From Desulfuromusa sp. (GTDB taxonomy: Bacteria; Desulfobacterota; Desulfuromonadia; Desulfuromonadales; Geopsychrobacteraceae), in contig JAOZOH010000008.1 in the NCBI GenBank assembly GCA_029933365.1, positions 1-45,130 of the forward strand: 45,130 nt of DNA, written 5' to 3'. The notes under the pieces are model-generated. The model was given only the letters and a program-made list of their open reading frames with translations. It ran no database searches and had not been told where the DNA came from. This document shows, one piece after another, positions 31,243 through 39,131 of this stretch. The translations under genes and the position numbers were made by a program. Every line of letters starts with the position of its first letter. Positions within the stretch are counted from its first letter, which is position 1.

Positions 31243-32250
31243 ATGGGGAAAAGTGTTGCGGTTATAGGCGCCGGTAGTTGGGGAACCACTTTGGCCAACC
31301 TGTTGGCTCAAAAGGGCTATCCGGTCACCCTCTGGTGTTATGAGGAGGATCTGGCGGAACGAATCCAGAACTCAAAAATCAACGATCTTTACCTGCCGGG
31401 AATCAACCTTTCTGAAAATTTACAGGCAACCAGCAATTTAAAAGCCGCTGTTTCTGAAAAACAGTTGCTTTTGTTTGTGACACCATCTCAAGTCACTCGC
31501 CAGGTATTACAGCAGGCGCTGCCCGATATATCGCCACAGGCTCTTATTGTTTCTGCCTCCAAGGGGATTGAAAATGACAGTCTGATGTTATTGTCACAGG
31601 TCTTTGAAGAGTTGCTTCCTGAATCGATGCATCGGCAGCTTGGTTTTCTTTCTGGCCCTTCCTTTGCCAAAGAAGTGAGTTCTGGGATGCCCACAGCGGT
31701 GGTTGCTGCAGCTAAAGATCTGGCTGTTGCGAGTGAGATTCAGAAAATATTCAGCACCGAGAAGTTTCGCGTTTATACCCATAATGATATCATTGGCGTC
31801 GAATTGGGCGGGGCGATGAAGAATGTTATCGCTCTGGCTGCCGGGGTTGCCGATGGTCTTGGTTTTGGACACAACACCCGAGCGGCACTGATTACGCGGG
31901 GTCTGGCTGAAATGACCCGCTTGGGGGTAAGGCTGGGGGGATTAGCAGAGACTTTTGCTGGATTAGCTGGAATGGGGGACCTGGTACTGACCTGCACCGG
32001 CGATCTGTCACGCAACCGCAGCGTTGGTATTGAATTGGGCAAAGGGAGAACCATCGATGAAATTCTAGCCGGGATGCAGATGGTTGCGGAAGGGGTTAAA
32101 ACAACCTTGTCAGCCTATCAGTTAGCTGACAAACTGGGAGTTGAAGTTCCAATTATTGAACAGATGTATTTAATCCTCTACCAAAATAAAGATCCGCGCC
32201 AGGCAGTAACCGACTTAATGCTGCGTGATTTGCGGGCAGAAGCGCTATAG
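31243..32250 (+). CDS. gpsA: Glycerol-3-phosphate dehydrogenase [NAD(P)+]
   Basis: A 335-residue soluble enzyme that reduces dihydroxyacetone phosphate to sn-glycerol-3-phosphate for phospholipid synthesis. The N-terminal Rossmann motif is VIGAGSWGTTLANLLA. SGPSFAKEV and ELGGAMKNVIALAAG (catalytic Lys) are present, with GLAGMGDLVLTCTGDLSRNRSVG in the C-terminal domain. The ATG directly follows the stop of the TPR gene, with AGGGG as ribosome site, so the two are co-transcribed. Confidence 0.97.
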   Translation: MGKSVAVIGAGSWGTTLANLLAQKGYPVTLWCYEEDLAERIQNSKINDLYLPGINLSENLQATSNLKAAVSEKQLLLFVTPSQVTRQVLQQALPDISPQALIVSASKGIENDSLMLLSQVFEELLPESMHRQLGFLSGPSFAKEVSSGMPTAVVAAAKDLAVASEIQKIFSTEKFRVYTHNDIIGVELGGAMKNVIALAAGVADGLGFGHNTRAALITRGLAEMTRLGVRLGGLAETFAGLAGMGDLVLTCTGDLSRNRSVGIELGKGRTIDEILAGMQMVAEGVKTTLSAYQLADKLGVEVPIIEQMYLILYQNKDPRQAVTDLMLRDLRAEAL

Positions 32251-32259
32251 GGAGCGACG

Positions 32260-32820
32260 ATGAAACAACTATTTTTATTGATCAGCTGTTTTTTTCTATT
32301 TACAGCTACGGTTTATGCTGGCCCGATAGTAGAAATGAAAACCAGCCTGGGATCTATCCAGATTGAGCTGAATGCCGATAAAGCACCACTCACCGTGAAA
32401 AATTTTCTTCAGTATGTTGATCAAAAATTTTATGATGGAACCATCTATCATCGCGTCATTGGAAAATTTATGATCCAGGGGGGAGGCTTTGATAAATATG
32501 AGAAAAGAAAAAACCCTTTGGCTCCAATCAAGAATGAAGCGGGTAATGGTTTGAAAAATCTTCAAGGAAGTATCGCCATGGCACGTACCGGTGTCGTAGA
32601 TAGTGCCACCAGTCAGTTTTTTATCAATTTGGTTGATAATAGTTCCCTCGATCACCGTGGGATCACAGCAAGAGCGTTTGGCTATGCGGTTTTTGGACAG
32701 GTTGTTGCCGGGATGGATGTTGTTGAAAAAATTGGTAAAGTTAAAACAATAGCAAAAAGTTCTCTATTCAGAAATTACCCCGAACCCCAAGTTATTATAG
32801 AATCTATCCGCAGGCTTTAA
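32260..32820 (+). CDS. Exported cyclophilin-type peptidyl-prolyl isomerase
   Basis: A 186-residue protein. Residues 1-20 are a signal peptide (KQ, hydrophobic core, ATVYA-G), so it acts in the periplasm. The rest is a cyclophilin domain: VEMKTSLGSIQIELNADKAPLTVKNF, FYDGTIYHRVIGKFMIQGG (active-site Arg), GSIAMARTGVVDSATSQFFINL, and FGQVVAGMDVVEKI. The substitution of Trp by His/Arg-type residues is common in bacterial (PpiA) forms. It follows gpsA by 9 bases. Confidence 0.94.
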   Translation: MKQLFLLISCFFLFTATVYAGPIVEMKTSLGSIQIELNADKAPLTVKNFLQYVDQKFYDGTIYHRVIGKFMIQGGGFDKYEKRKNPLAPIKNEAGNGLKNLQGSIAMARTGVVDSATSQFFINLVDNSSLDHRGITARAFGYAVFGQVVAGMDVVEKIGKVKTIAKSSLFRNYPEPQVIIESIRRL

Positions 32821-32855
32821 GGGGAGAACGTTTAGCGATTCAATCTAAGGGGCGA

Positions 32856-33602
32856 ATGATGTCGACGTTCCGGATCATGAGTTATCATATCAATGGCGCT
32901 CGAAATGCTGCCGGGGAGCTTGCTCCTGAGCTTTGTGCCGCGGTGATTCGTGCTCAAAGACCCGAATTGATCATGTTGCAGCGGATTGGTTCACCGATCG
33001 GGCTGAGTTCTGTTGAACGGTTGGCCGATCGGGTTGGGTTGGATGCCTATGGTTCAGATGCAGAAGGTGGATGTGCTTTTTTGTCCCGCTACCCCCTACA
33101 GCATATTCAAGAGCTGCAGCTCGGATTTGGTGGGCAATGTGTCCAGGCTGATCTGGAATATGAAGACGAAAAGGTCCACCTTTTTAACTTAACCCTCTCC
33201 TGGAACTTTCGGCAGCGACGTGAGCAGGTCAAGCTTCTTATGGGAGAACAGCTGCTGGACAATCCCTCCCTCCCCTGTGCAACAATCATCTGTGGTGATT
33301 TTGGTCTCCCTTGGTGGGGGAGCGGTCAGATCCCTCTGAATGAGCACCTAAAACGGGCTAATTTTCCCATCTGGCGAGCCAACTTTCCTGGCAAGATACC
33401 ACTCTGGGGGCGTGATCGGGTTTATTTTCGCGGACCGATAAAGGCAATATCTGGACATGTTGTTATGACGGCCCTAGCACGTAGGGCTTCCACTCATCTG
33501 CCGCTGGTTATTACGGTTGAGACCAGCGATACCCGTGAAGTTCTAAAAGTCAAAAAACGTTCTCGACTTTCTCAAAAGCAACCCGACCCCGTCTGTGGAT
33601 AA
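32856..33602 (+). CDS. Endonuclease/exonuclease/phosphatase-fold protein, probably inactive
   Basis: A 248-residue protein with the overall order of the EEP (exonuclease III/DNase I-like) fold: an opening strand FRIMSYHINGAR, the RPELIMLQ strand, GGCAFLSRYPL, FNLTLSW, CGDFGLPWWGSG, RDRVYFRG and ASTHLPLVITVE. Key catalytic positions differ. The metal-binding Glu of the LQE motif is Arg (R43); GDFN is GDFG (D148 kept, Asn lost); the D of the final SDH is Thr (T213, with H214 kept). This makes catalysis unlikely. The C-terminal 25 residues are basic. Its last codons include a perfect DnaA-box sequence. It might be a binding protein or an incipient pseudogene, but the frame is intact. Confidence 0.8.
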   Translation: MMSTFRIMSYHINGARNAAGELAPELCAAVIRAQRPELIMLQRIGSPIGLSSVERLADRVGLDAYGSDAEGGCAFLSRYPLQHIQELQLGFGGQCVQADLEYEDEKVHLFNLTLSWNFRQRREQVKLLMGEQLLDNPSLPCATIICGDFGLPWWGSGQIPLNEHLKRANFPIWRANFPGKIPLWGRDRVYFRGPIKAISGHVVMTALARRASTHLPLVITVETSDTREVLKVKKRSRLSQKQPDPVCG

Positions 33603-33622
33603 GTGCATAACCCTGTGGATAA
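33594..33622 (-). promoter_or_regulatory. Pair of perfect DnaA boxes
   Basis: TGTGGATAA occurs at 33594-33602 (overlapping the stop of the preceding gene) and at 33614-33622, each preceded by C. Both are exact reverse complements of the consensus TTATCCACA, 20 bases apart and on the same face of the helix (about two turns). They lie 29 bases ahead of nth. They may regulate nth, titrate DnaA, or be part of a remote initiation-control locus. Confidence 0.75.
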
Positions 33623-33650
33623 ATTTAAGTTCCAGAAGAAGTGACCCAAT

Positions 33651-34292
33651 ATGAAAAAATCAGAAAAGGCATTGCAACTTCTGCAAGCACTGGAAAATGT
33701 TTATCCTGAAGCTCATTGTGCCCTCCTTTATCGAAATCCATGGCAATTACTGGTGGCAACTATTCTCTCGGCTCAATGTACCGATAAACGTGTCAATATT
33801 GTCACTGCAACCTTGTTTAAACTGTTACCCGGACCCGAACAACTGGCGGCAGCCAGTCAAGAACAGGTTGAAGAGATCATCCGTTCCACTGGGTTTTTTC
33901 GTAATAAGGCTAAAAATTTAATTTGTTGTGCCGAACAGGTTTTAACCCGGCACCAAGGTGAGGTTCCGGCTGATCTCCAAGCTTTGGTCGCTTTAAGTGG
34001 AGTCGGTCGCAAAACAGCCAACGTGGTTCTAGGCAATGCCTATCAGATCCCTGGAATGGTCGTTGATACTCATGTGAAGCGGTTATCGCGTCGCTTTGGC
34101 TGGACAAAATCAGATAACCCGGAACAGATAGAAAAGGAATTAAGCCTGTTACTTCCAGAATCTAAATGGACCCAATCCAGCCATACCCTGATCGCCCATG
34201 GCCGCGCCTGTTGTAAGGCCCCTACCCCAAACTGTAGTTCTTGTCCCATCATAGTGCTTTGCCCGCGCAAAGGTGTACAAAAAGCCCGTTAA
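33651..34292 (+). CDS. nth: Endonuclease III (DNA glycosylase/AP lyase)
   Basis: A 213-residue base-excision repair enzyme removing oxidised pyrimidines. The helix-hairpin-helix is LSGVGRKTANVVLGNA with catalytic K121; the catalytic D139 is in VVDTHVKRLSRR. The C-terminal iron-sulphur loop C-X6-C-X2-C-X5-C (CKAPTPNCSSCPIIVLC) is complete. Length is normal. It is preceded by two consensus DnaA boxes, an unusual setting. A palindrome without T run follows it. Confidence 0.97.
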   Translation: MKKSEKALQLLQALENVYPEAHCALLYRNPWQLLVATILSAQCTDKRVNIVTATLFKLLPGPEQLAAASQEQVEEIIRSTGFFRNKAKNLICCAEQVLTRHQGEVPADLQALVALSGVGRKTANVVLGNAYQIPGMVVDTHVKRLSRRFGWTKSDNPEQIEKELSLLLPESKWTQSSHTLIAHGRACCKAPTPNCSSCPIIVLCPRKGVQKAR

Positions 34293-34330
34293 ATTGTTTG
34301 ATAATGCTTATTGTAATAATGTATTCAGCA

Positions 34331-34372
34331 GGATGGTCATAGCCAGCCCTCCAGAGGGCGTATGCCATCTCC
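34331..34372. repeat. Intergenic palindrome between nth and rnr
   Basis: The inner stem GCCCTC-CA-GAGGGC (34346-34359) is enclosed by an imperfect outer pairing of GGATGG-CATA (34331-34341) with TATG-CCATC-CC (34361-34372). There is no T run, so it is not a standard terminator; it could be a REP-like element or a message-stabilising structure for nth. Confidence 0.45.
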
Positions 34373-34482
34373 TCTCTTCATCGTGTCAACAGGAATCGGT
34401 TGTTTGTCAAAAATGGATAAAAGTCTGGTAAACTGTTTCGGTCTGTAAAGTAAAAAACAATTTTTTCCAGAGGAAGTCTTTT

Positions 34483-36573
34483 ATGCTCCCCCTTGAACAG
34501 AAAATCCTCGACCTGCTTGGTCAGAGACAGAAACTTTCGCTGGCTCGGCGGGAAATTTCTGAGCGTCTCAATTTGCACGGTGGAGAACGTAAGTTACTGA
34601 CTAAAGTATTGAACCAGCTGGTTCGTCGAGGGCAGCTCGAAGAACGCAAAGGGCGCTATCGTCGGACCCGGCAGAAAACCGTCGAAGGTGTCTTGTCACT
34701 GGCCGACAAGGGCTTCGGATTTTTACGTCTGGATGATGAACAACAGGAGGACCTTTTTATCCCGGAACGTTCTTTCAACACTGCCATGGATGGTGATCGG
34801 GTGCTGGTTAGTTCCCATGTTTCGCACCGTGATAAACGTCCCTACGGAAAAATAGAGAAAGTTCTGCAGCGGGCACATCAGCGGTTGATCGGTCAATATC
34901 AGCAACGGGGTAAGGGGGGAGAGGTCTGGCCGCTTGATCAGAAACTGGGTGGTGCGGTGCAGGTTGGCAGGCAAGCCGATATACCTTCCGGGAATGTAGT
35001 CGAAGTAGAAATCGAACGTTATGCTTCCGCAGCATCACCCGCCTGTGGGCACATTGTTGAGCAGCTCGGGGCGGCAGATAATCCACAGGTTGATATCGAG
35101 ACGGTGATTCGCAGCTACGATCTGCCCCATGTTTTTTCGCCTGCAACCCTGGCACAGGCTGAGACTATCGAGACGGAGATTGCAGCTGCCGAAATTGCCC
35201 AGCGGGTCGATCTGCGCAACCTGCCCCTGATCACGATTGATGGTGTGACTGCCAAAGATTTTGATGATGCGGTGGCGCTGCGCAAAGAGACGGATGGCAG
35301 TTTCCGGCTCTGGGTGTGTATTGCTGACGTGGCCCATTATGTTGAAACCGGCAGCGTCCTTGATCAAGATGCGCTGGAGCGAGGAACCAGTGTCTACTTT
35401 CCCGGATTTTGTCTGCCGATGCTGCCGAAAGCACTGAGTAACGGGATCTGCTCACTTAATCCCCATGAAGATCGGCTGGTGATGACGGCCGAGATGCATA
35501 TTGATCAAAAGGGGATTCCTCTGGAATCCCGGTTTTACCCGGCAGTCATCCGCAGTCAGGCCCGCTTGACCTATGTTCAGGTGGATGGCTATCTCACCGC
35601 ACCGGAACAGGCTGATCTGGAAAAGCCTTTGCTTAAGCAGTTGCAGGAGATGGCCGAACTGGCAAAAATTCTGACCCGAATGCGCCACGAGCGGGGCAGC
35701 CTTAATATGGAACTGCCCGAAGTCGAGATTTTGCTGGATGATCAGGGTCACCCGGTCGATCTGGTGAAAGTTAAACGGACTCAGGTCCATCGGCTGATTG
35801 AGGAATTCATGCTGGCGGCCAACGAAGCGACGGCCCGGTTTCTGCGAGATAAGGGTTGGTCATTTCTCTATCGCATCCATGAAGACCCCGACCCGTTGAA
35901 ACTGCAGGAGTTACAGCAACTGGCTGCCGAATGTGGCATCGGACTGATTCTCGGTAAAAACCCGCAAAAGTCCTTACAAAAATTGCTGGCAGATGTCGTT
36001 GGCCGCCCGGAAGAAAGACTGATCAACCAGCATCTGCTGCGTAGCCTGCAGCGAGCCCATTATTCTCCGATTAACAGCGGCCACTTTGGTCTGGCGGCCG
36101 AGTGCTATTGCCACTTTACTTCACCGATCCGTCGCTATCCTGATCTGATTGTCCACCGGGTTCTCAAATTGGCGTTGAAGGACAGCCCCAAATCCACCTC
36201 AGTTTCTGATGCCAGACTGGAAACTCTCGGTAGGGAGTGCTCAGTCAAAGAACAGCGGGCGGCAGAAGCTGAACGCAGCCTGGTTGATTTGCGTTCTTGT
36301 CAAGTCGTTGCTGGCCGGATCGGAGATGAGTTTTTAGGGACCATTTCTTCCGTCACCGAGTTTGGCTTTTTCGTCGAGCTGGATGATCTGTATGTCGATG
36401 GACTGGTGCACATCCGCACGTTGCGGGACGATTATTTTCATTTTGATCCGGCAACCTTGACGTTGACCGGTGATCGGCGCCATCAAAGTTATCGTATCGG
36501 GATGCGGGTCAAGGTCCGGGTAAAAAAGGTTGAGCTGTGGCGCCGGCGCATCGACTTTGTTCTCATGGACTGA
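34483..36573 (+). CDS. rnr: Ribonuclease R
   Basis: A 696-residue 3'-5' exoribonuclease. In order: an N-terminal winged-helix domain (LGQRQKLSLARREISERLNL), cold-shock/OB domains (VLSLADKGFGFLRLD), the RNB catalytic domain with ITIDGVTAKDFDDAVAL (metal-binding Asp cluster) and GTSVYFPGFCLPMLPKALSN, and a C-terminal S1 domain (FLGTISSVTEFGFFVELDDLYVDGLVHI). It ends just after S1 and lacks the long Lys-rich tail of the E. coli enzyme, so it may unwind structured RNA less well. AGAGGAAG is the ribosome site. A mobile repeat lies 70 bases downstream. Confidence 0.96.
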   Translation: MLPLEQKILDLLGQRQKLSLARREISERLNLHGGERKLLTKVLNQLVRRGQLEERKGRYRRTRQKTVEGVLSLADKGFGFLRLDDEQQEDLFIPERSFNTAMDGDRVLVSSHVSHRDKRPYGKIEKVLQRAHQRLIGQYQQRGKGGEVWPLDQKLGGAVQVGRQADIPSGNVVEVEIERYASAASPACGHIVEQLGAADNPQVDIETVIRSYDLPHVFSPATLAQAETIETEIAAAEIAQRVDLRNLPLITIDGVTAKDFDDAVALRKETDGSFRLWVCIADVAHYVETGSVLDQDALERGTSVYFPGFCLPMLPKALSNGICSLNPHEDRLVMTAEMHIDQKGIPLESRFYPAVIRSQARLTYVQVDGYLTAPEQADLEKPLLKQLQEMAELAKILTRMRHERGSLNMELPEVEILLDDQGHPVDLVKVKRTQVHRLIEEFMLAANEATARFLRDKGWSFLYRIHEDPDPLKLQELQQLAAECGIGLILGKNPQKSLQKLLADVVGRPEERLINQHLLRSLQRAHYSPINSGHFGLAAECYCHFTSPIRRYPDLIVHRVLKLALKDSPKSTSVSDARLETLGRECSVKEQRAAEAERSLVDLRSCQVVAGRIGDEFLGTISSVTEFGFFVELDDLYVDGLVHIRTLRDDYFHFDPATLTLTGDRRHQSYRIGMRVKVRVKKVELWRRRIDFVLMD

Positions 36574-36903
36574 CGGTTCACTATTTGACCAGCGGTTGAC
36601 CCTTAATGACGATGTGACCGAGGATCATCATATATTATTTTATGATGCACTCGCAAAAATGAACCAGATGGCTAAGCAAAAATTTCGTTCCACAAGGCGT
36701 AGTGGTTTTTCAAGGACGAAGGCATACATATGGTATGTCAAGGTCTTGAAAAACCGCTGCAACACCGTGGGGTGGACTTTTTGCGACGCCATCATTTTAT
36801 GGTTAAATGTTTAGCTCAAGGTTGAAACCATCTCTCTGGCAACTATACTTGCTGGAATGGTGACTCAATAAACTAATCTGTAAATTACCCAGGAGAGATA
36901 GCA
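36574..36903. other. Gap between rnr and the SAP-like gene
   Basis: This 330-base gap holds the 150-bp mobile repeat at 36644-36793, described separately, and about 100 bases of leader for the next gene. No convincing gene is present; an open frame across the repeat (36530-36814) is repeat read-through overlapping the end of rnr. No clear terminator follows rnr. Confidence 0.6.
36644..36793. mobile_element. 150-bp MITE with 7-bp target duplication
   Basis: The ends GATGCACTCGCAAAAA and TTTTTGCGACGCCATC are inverted copies matching at 13 of 16 positions. The element is flanked by identical ATTTTAT (36637-36643 and 36794-36800), a probable target-site duplication. An inner inverted pair, GTGGTTTTTCAAGGAC and GTCTTGAAAAACCGC, gives a long hairpin. 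It has no transposase and must be moved in trans if at all. From memory, repeats beginning GATGGC-n-TCGCAAAAAGTCC are frequent in Geobacter-like genomes. Confidence 0.75.
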
Positions 36904-37083
36904 ATGAATATGACACAAATCAGAACAATGGCAAAAGAGTTGGGAGTGAAAACAGGAAAGTTGCGTAAGGCGGAGCTGATACGGGCAATTCAGAAAGCCG
37001 AAGATAATCCGCAATGTTTCAATACAAGTTTTTCACAGGAATGTGGTCAGGAGCAATGTCTCTGGCGCGAGGACTGTGATTGA
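36904..37083 (+). CDS. Small SAP/Rho-N-like protein with Cys-rich tail
   Basis: A 59-residue protein. Residues 1-33 (MTQIRTMAKELGVKTGKLRK, then AELIRAIQKAE) match the short helix-extended loop-helix pattern of SAP and Rho N-terminal domains, which bind nucleic acid. The tail has four cysteines (C38, C47, C52, C58) spaced C-X8-C-X4-C-X5-C, which could bind a metal ion. A good ribosome site (AGGAGA) precedes the ATG. It stands alone on the plus strand, converging with trmO, whose stop lies 18 bases away. Similar short proteins occur in related bacteria by memory; function is unproven. Confidence 0.8.
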   Translation: MNMTQIRTMAKELGVKTGKLRKAELIRAIQKAEDNPQCFNTSFSQECGQEQCLWREDCD

Positions 37084-37101
37084 TGGGAGCGTGTTGACCG
37101 T

Positions 37102-37809
37102 TCAGGCGACCAGGTTTATGCGGGATACTACGACCTTGACGCCCACAATATACCAGCAGATATTATAGCGATCAAGTAACACCCCGTACTCTTTCGTATC
37201 GTCCTTGTTCTGGCGATAGGCAGGGCGCGGATCAAGGCTGAGGGTTTCCTGGATCATTATTTCAAGTTCCGGGGTCTCTTCCTGATACAGAAGCAATTGT
37301 TTTCTAGCAATATGGGTAAACTCAACCAGGAGGATTGGCCGCGGCAGTTGCTCGGCAAACCCTCCGCTTGCATTTGGAATACTGTCTCCGTAGGGGATGT
37401 AAGGTTTGATATCGAGGATTGGGGTGCCATCGATCAGATCAGCCCCCTGCACTTCTAGAGAAACGTTCCCTTTTGTGCAATGAATCGATAACAGTTTAAC
37501 TGCCGACAGACCGATCGGGTTGGGGCGGAAAGGAGAACGTGAGGCATAAACTCCAACCCGTTGATCTCCCCCCAAGCGAGGGGGACGTACGGTTGGTTTC
37601 CAGCCTTTATGCCAGTTCTGGTGAAACAGAAAAATTAACCACAGGTGGCTGAACCCTTCCAGATCACGCACCGCTTCCGGTGTGGCAAACTCGGGGAGAA
37701 AATCTATTCTGGCATTTACAGAGGGGGTTAGATCTGGTTGTCGTGGGGTGCCGAACTTCTCCTTAAACGGGCTATGGATCATTGCAATCGGGGTCAGGGG
37801 ATAATTCAT
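37102..37809 (-). CDS. trmO: tRNA (N6-threonylcarbamoyladenosine37-N6)-methyltransferase TrmO
   Basis: A 235-residue TsaA/YaeB-family enzyme. Signature segments are PIAMIHSPFKEKFGTPRQP, LEGFSHLWLIFLFHQN, VGVYASRSPFRPNPIGLSAVKLL and GADLIDGTPILDIKPYIPYGDS. Known members methylate t6A37 in threonine tRNA using SAM in a beta-barrel fold. The frame extends to 37881, but the ATG at 37809 has a GGAGG site and overlaps the exporter stop as ATGA, so I use it. Translation is coupled to the upstream EamA gene. Confidence 0.93.
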   Translation of the reverse strand: MNYPLTPIAMIHSPFKEKFGTPRQPDLTPSVNARIDFLPEFATPEAVRDLEGFSHLWLIFLFHQNWHKGWKPTVRPPRLGGDQRVGVYASRSPFRPNPIGLSAVKLLSIHCTKGNVSLEVQGADLIDGTPILDIKPYIPYGDSIPNASGGFAEQLPRPILLVEFTHIARKQLLLYQEETPELEIMIQETLSLDPRPAYRQNKDDTKEYGVLLDRYNICWYIVGVKVVVSRINLVA

Positions 37810-38717
37810 TGATGACTTACCTCCGTTGATTTTCTGCTGCTCAGCCAGACGCCACAGAAAACCAATCCACAGGCCAGCCATTGCGACAGGTTTAATTTAT
37901 CGCCAAGGATAGTCATCCCCAGAATAACTCCAAAAACCGGAATCAAATTGACATAACCAGCGGCGCGGCTAGCGGGAATGCGGCTGACGCTATAATTGTA
38001 GCAACCGTAGGCTCCTAAAGTAATAAAGGTTCCCAGATAGATGACCGCCAATGCCGAGGTGGTCTCCCATGTGATAGAGAATCCGACCCCGGGAAGGAAT
38101 AAGAAGGGAAAAAAGAACACACTGCCAATAAACGCCTGAAAGGCGGTCAGGAACAGCGGGGGATAATTATTGGTCAGGTGTTTCAGCGAAACGGTGTAGC
38201 CCGCGGCACAAACCATTCCTAAAAACTCAAAAAAATTCCCCAATAATGGATTTGGTGCGCTGATACTGGTTTCACTGGCCAGACTCAACCAGCATGCGCC
38301 AATTATTGCCAGGCTAAAACCGATCAGGGTCTGGCGATTGATGCTTTCCTTTAACCAGCTCCAGGCCAGAATCGCCACCAGCAAGGGGAGCATAGCGGTA
38401 ATCATTCCGGCTTGGGATGCGCTGGTCAATTCCAGGGCTTTGGCCTCAAACAAAAAATAGAGACAGGGTTCACAGATCCCCATAAATAAAAAATATTTCA
38501 AATCCTGCCGTCGCCAGTTAATTTTACGAAAGGTGGGGATAAATATAACAAAGCAGAGACTAGCGATAAACATCCGCCCAAAAATAACCTGCATCGGATG
38601 ATAACTTTGAAACGCCAACTTCAGGGCGACAAACGAGCTGGCCCAGAGCAGCATGGCCATGACCAGGCTGATAGATGGGATTAAGTGATGGTTATTTTTA
38701 GTCAAGAAAAACTCCAT
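37806..38717 (-). CDS. EamA/DMT-family membrane transporter
   Basis: A 303-residue inner-membrane protein with ten predicted helices arranged as two EamA repeats. The first begins SLVMAMLLWASSFVALKLAF; the second includes the segment around AAGYTVSLKHLTNNYPPLFLTAFQAF and ends with LIPVFGVILGMTILGDKLN. DMT-family members export metabolites such as amino acids; the substrate here cannot be inferred. The stop overlaps trmO (ATGA). No link between the two functions is known. Confidence 0.9.
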   Translation of the reverse strand: MEFFLTKNNHHLIPSISLVMAMLLWASSFVALKLAFQSYHPMQVIFGRMFIASLCFVIFIPTFRKINWRRQDLKYFLFMGICEPCLYFLFEAKALELTSASQAGMITAMLPLLVAILAWSWLKESINRQTLIGFSLAIIGACWLSLASETSISAPNPLLGNFFEFLGMVCAAGYTVSLKHLTNNYPPLFLTAFQAFIGSVFFFPFLFLPGVGFSITWETTSALAVIYLGTFITLGAYGCYNYSVSRIPASRAAGYVNLIPVFGVILGMTILGDKLNLSQWLACGLVFCGVWLSSRKSTEVSHQ

Positions 38718-39131
38718 AAGCCAAGGTAACGACAGCGGAGTTGAAGATAAGCTGATGGGGTTTCAGATGCCAGGGAAAAGTTATGGATGGGTACTTATTG
38801 CAAGGCGGGGGTGATTTTAAGGTGAGAGCTGATTTCTTGCCGGTATAATCTGGTTGTAGAGAGAAAAGGAAAGACTACATCTGGAAGAGGCCTATGTCAG
38901 ACAGCAGGAATGAGATTAATGACCGTCTCTATCTACCCAGTTAGCTTATATTTTGCGTAAGAAATTAAATAATAGAGTAAGCATGTCATATTGGCTCCTG
39001 TGGGTGGGAGCGCCAGTGATGTCGCTGTAGCAACGCGCATTTATTGGACGTTCAAGGCAATGGGGTATAACATCAGCTGAAACATCTTGTGCCTGTTTTC
39101 GAGGCCAGTCCGGCTTGTCGGTCTTCGACAA
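38718..39131. other. Gap between EamA gene and pstB
   Basis: A 414-base gap without a convincing gene. The left part is the upstream region of the EamA gene; no clear promoter is seen. At the right edge a perfect 6-bp stem-loop TTGTCG-GTCTT-CGACAA (39115-39131) directly abuts the pstB stop but lacks a T run on the minus strand, so it is at best a weak terminator. A TTG-initiated open frame (38946-39131, minus) has no ribosome site of note. Confidence 0.4.

Noticed and set aside
34404..34434. Promoter TTGTCA...TAAACT ahead of rnr
   Set aside because: Spacing of 19 bases is too long and both boxes are imperfect, so I do not list it.
36530..36814. Open frame of 94 codons after rnr
   Set aside because: It overlaps the rnr end and runs through the inverted-repeat element; no ribosome site and composition of repeat read-through.
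38946..39131. TTG-initiated 61-codon frame directly after pstB on the minus strand
   Set aside because: Rare start codon, no good ribosome site, no recognisable domain; begins within a stem-loop next to the pstB stop.
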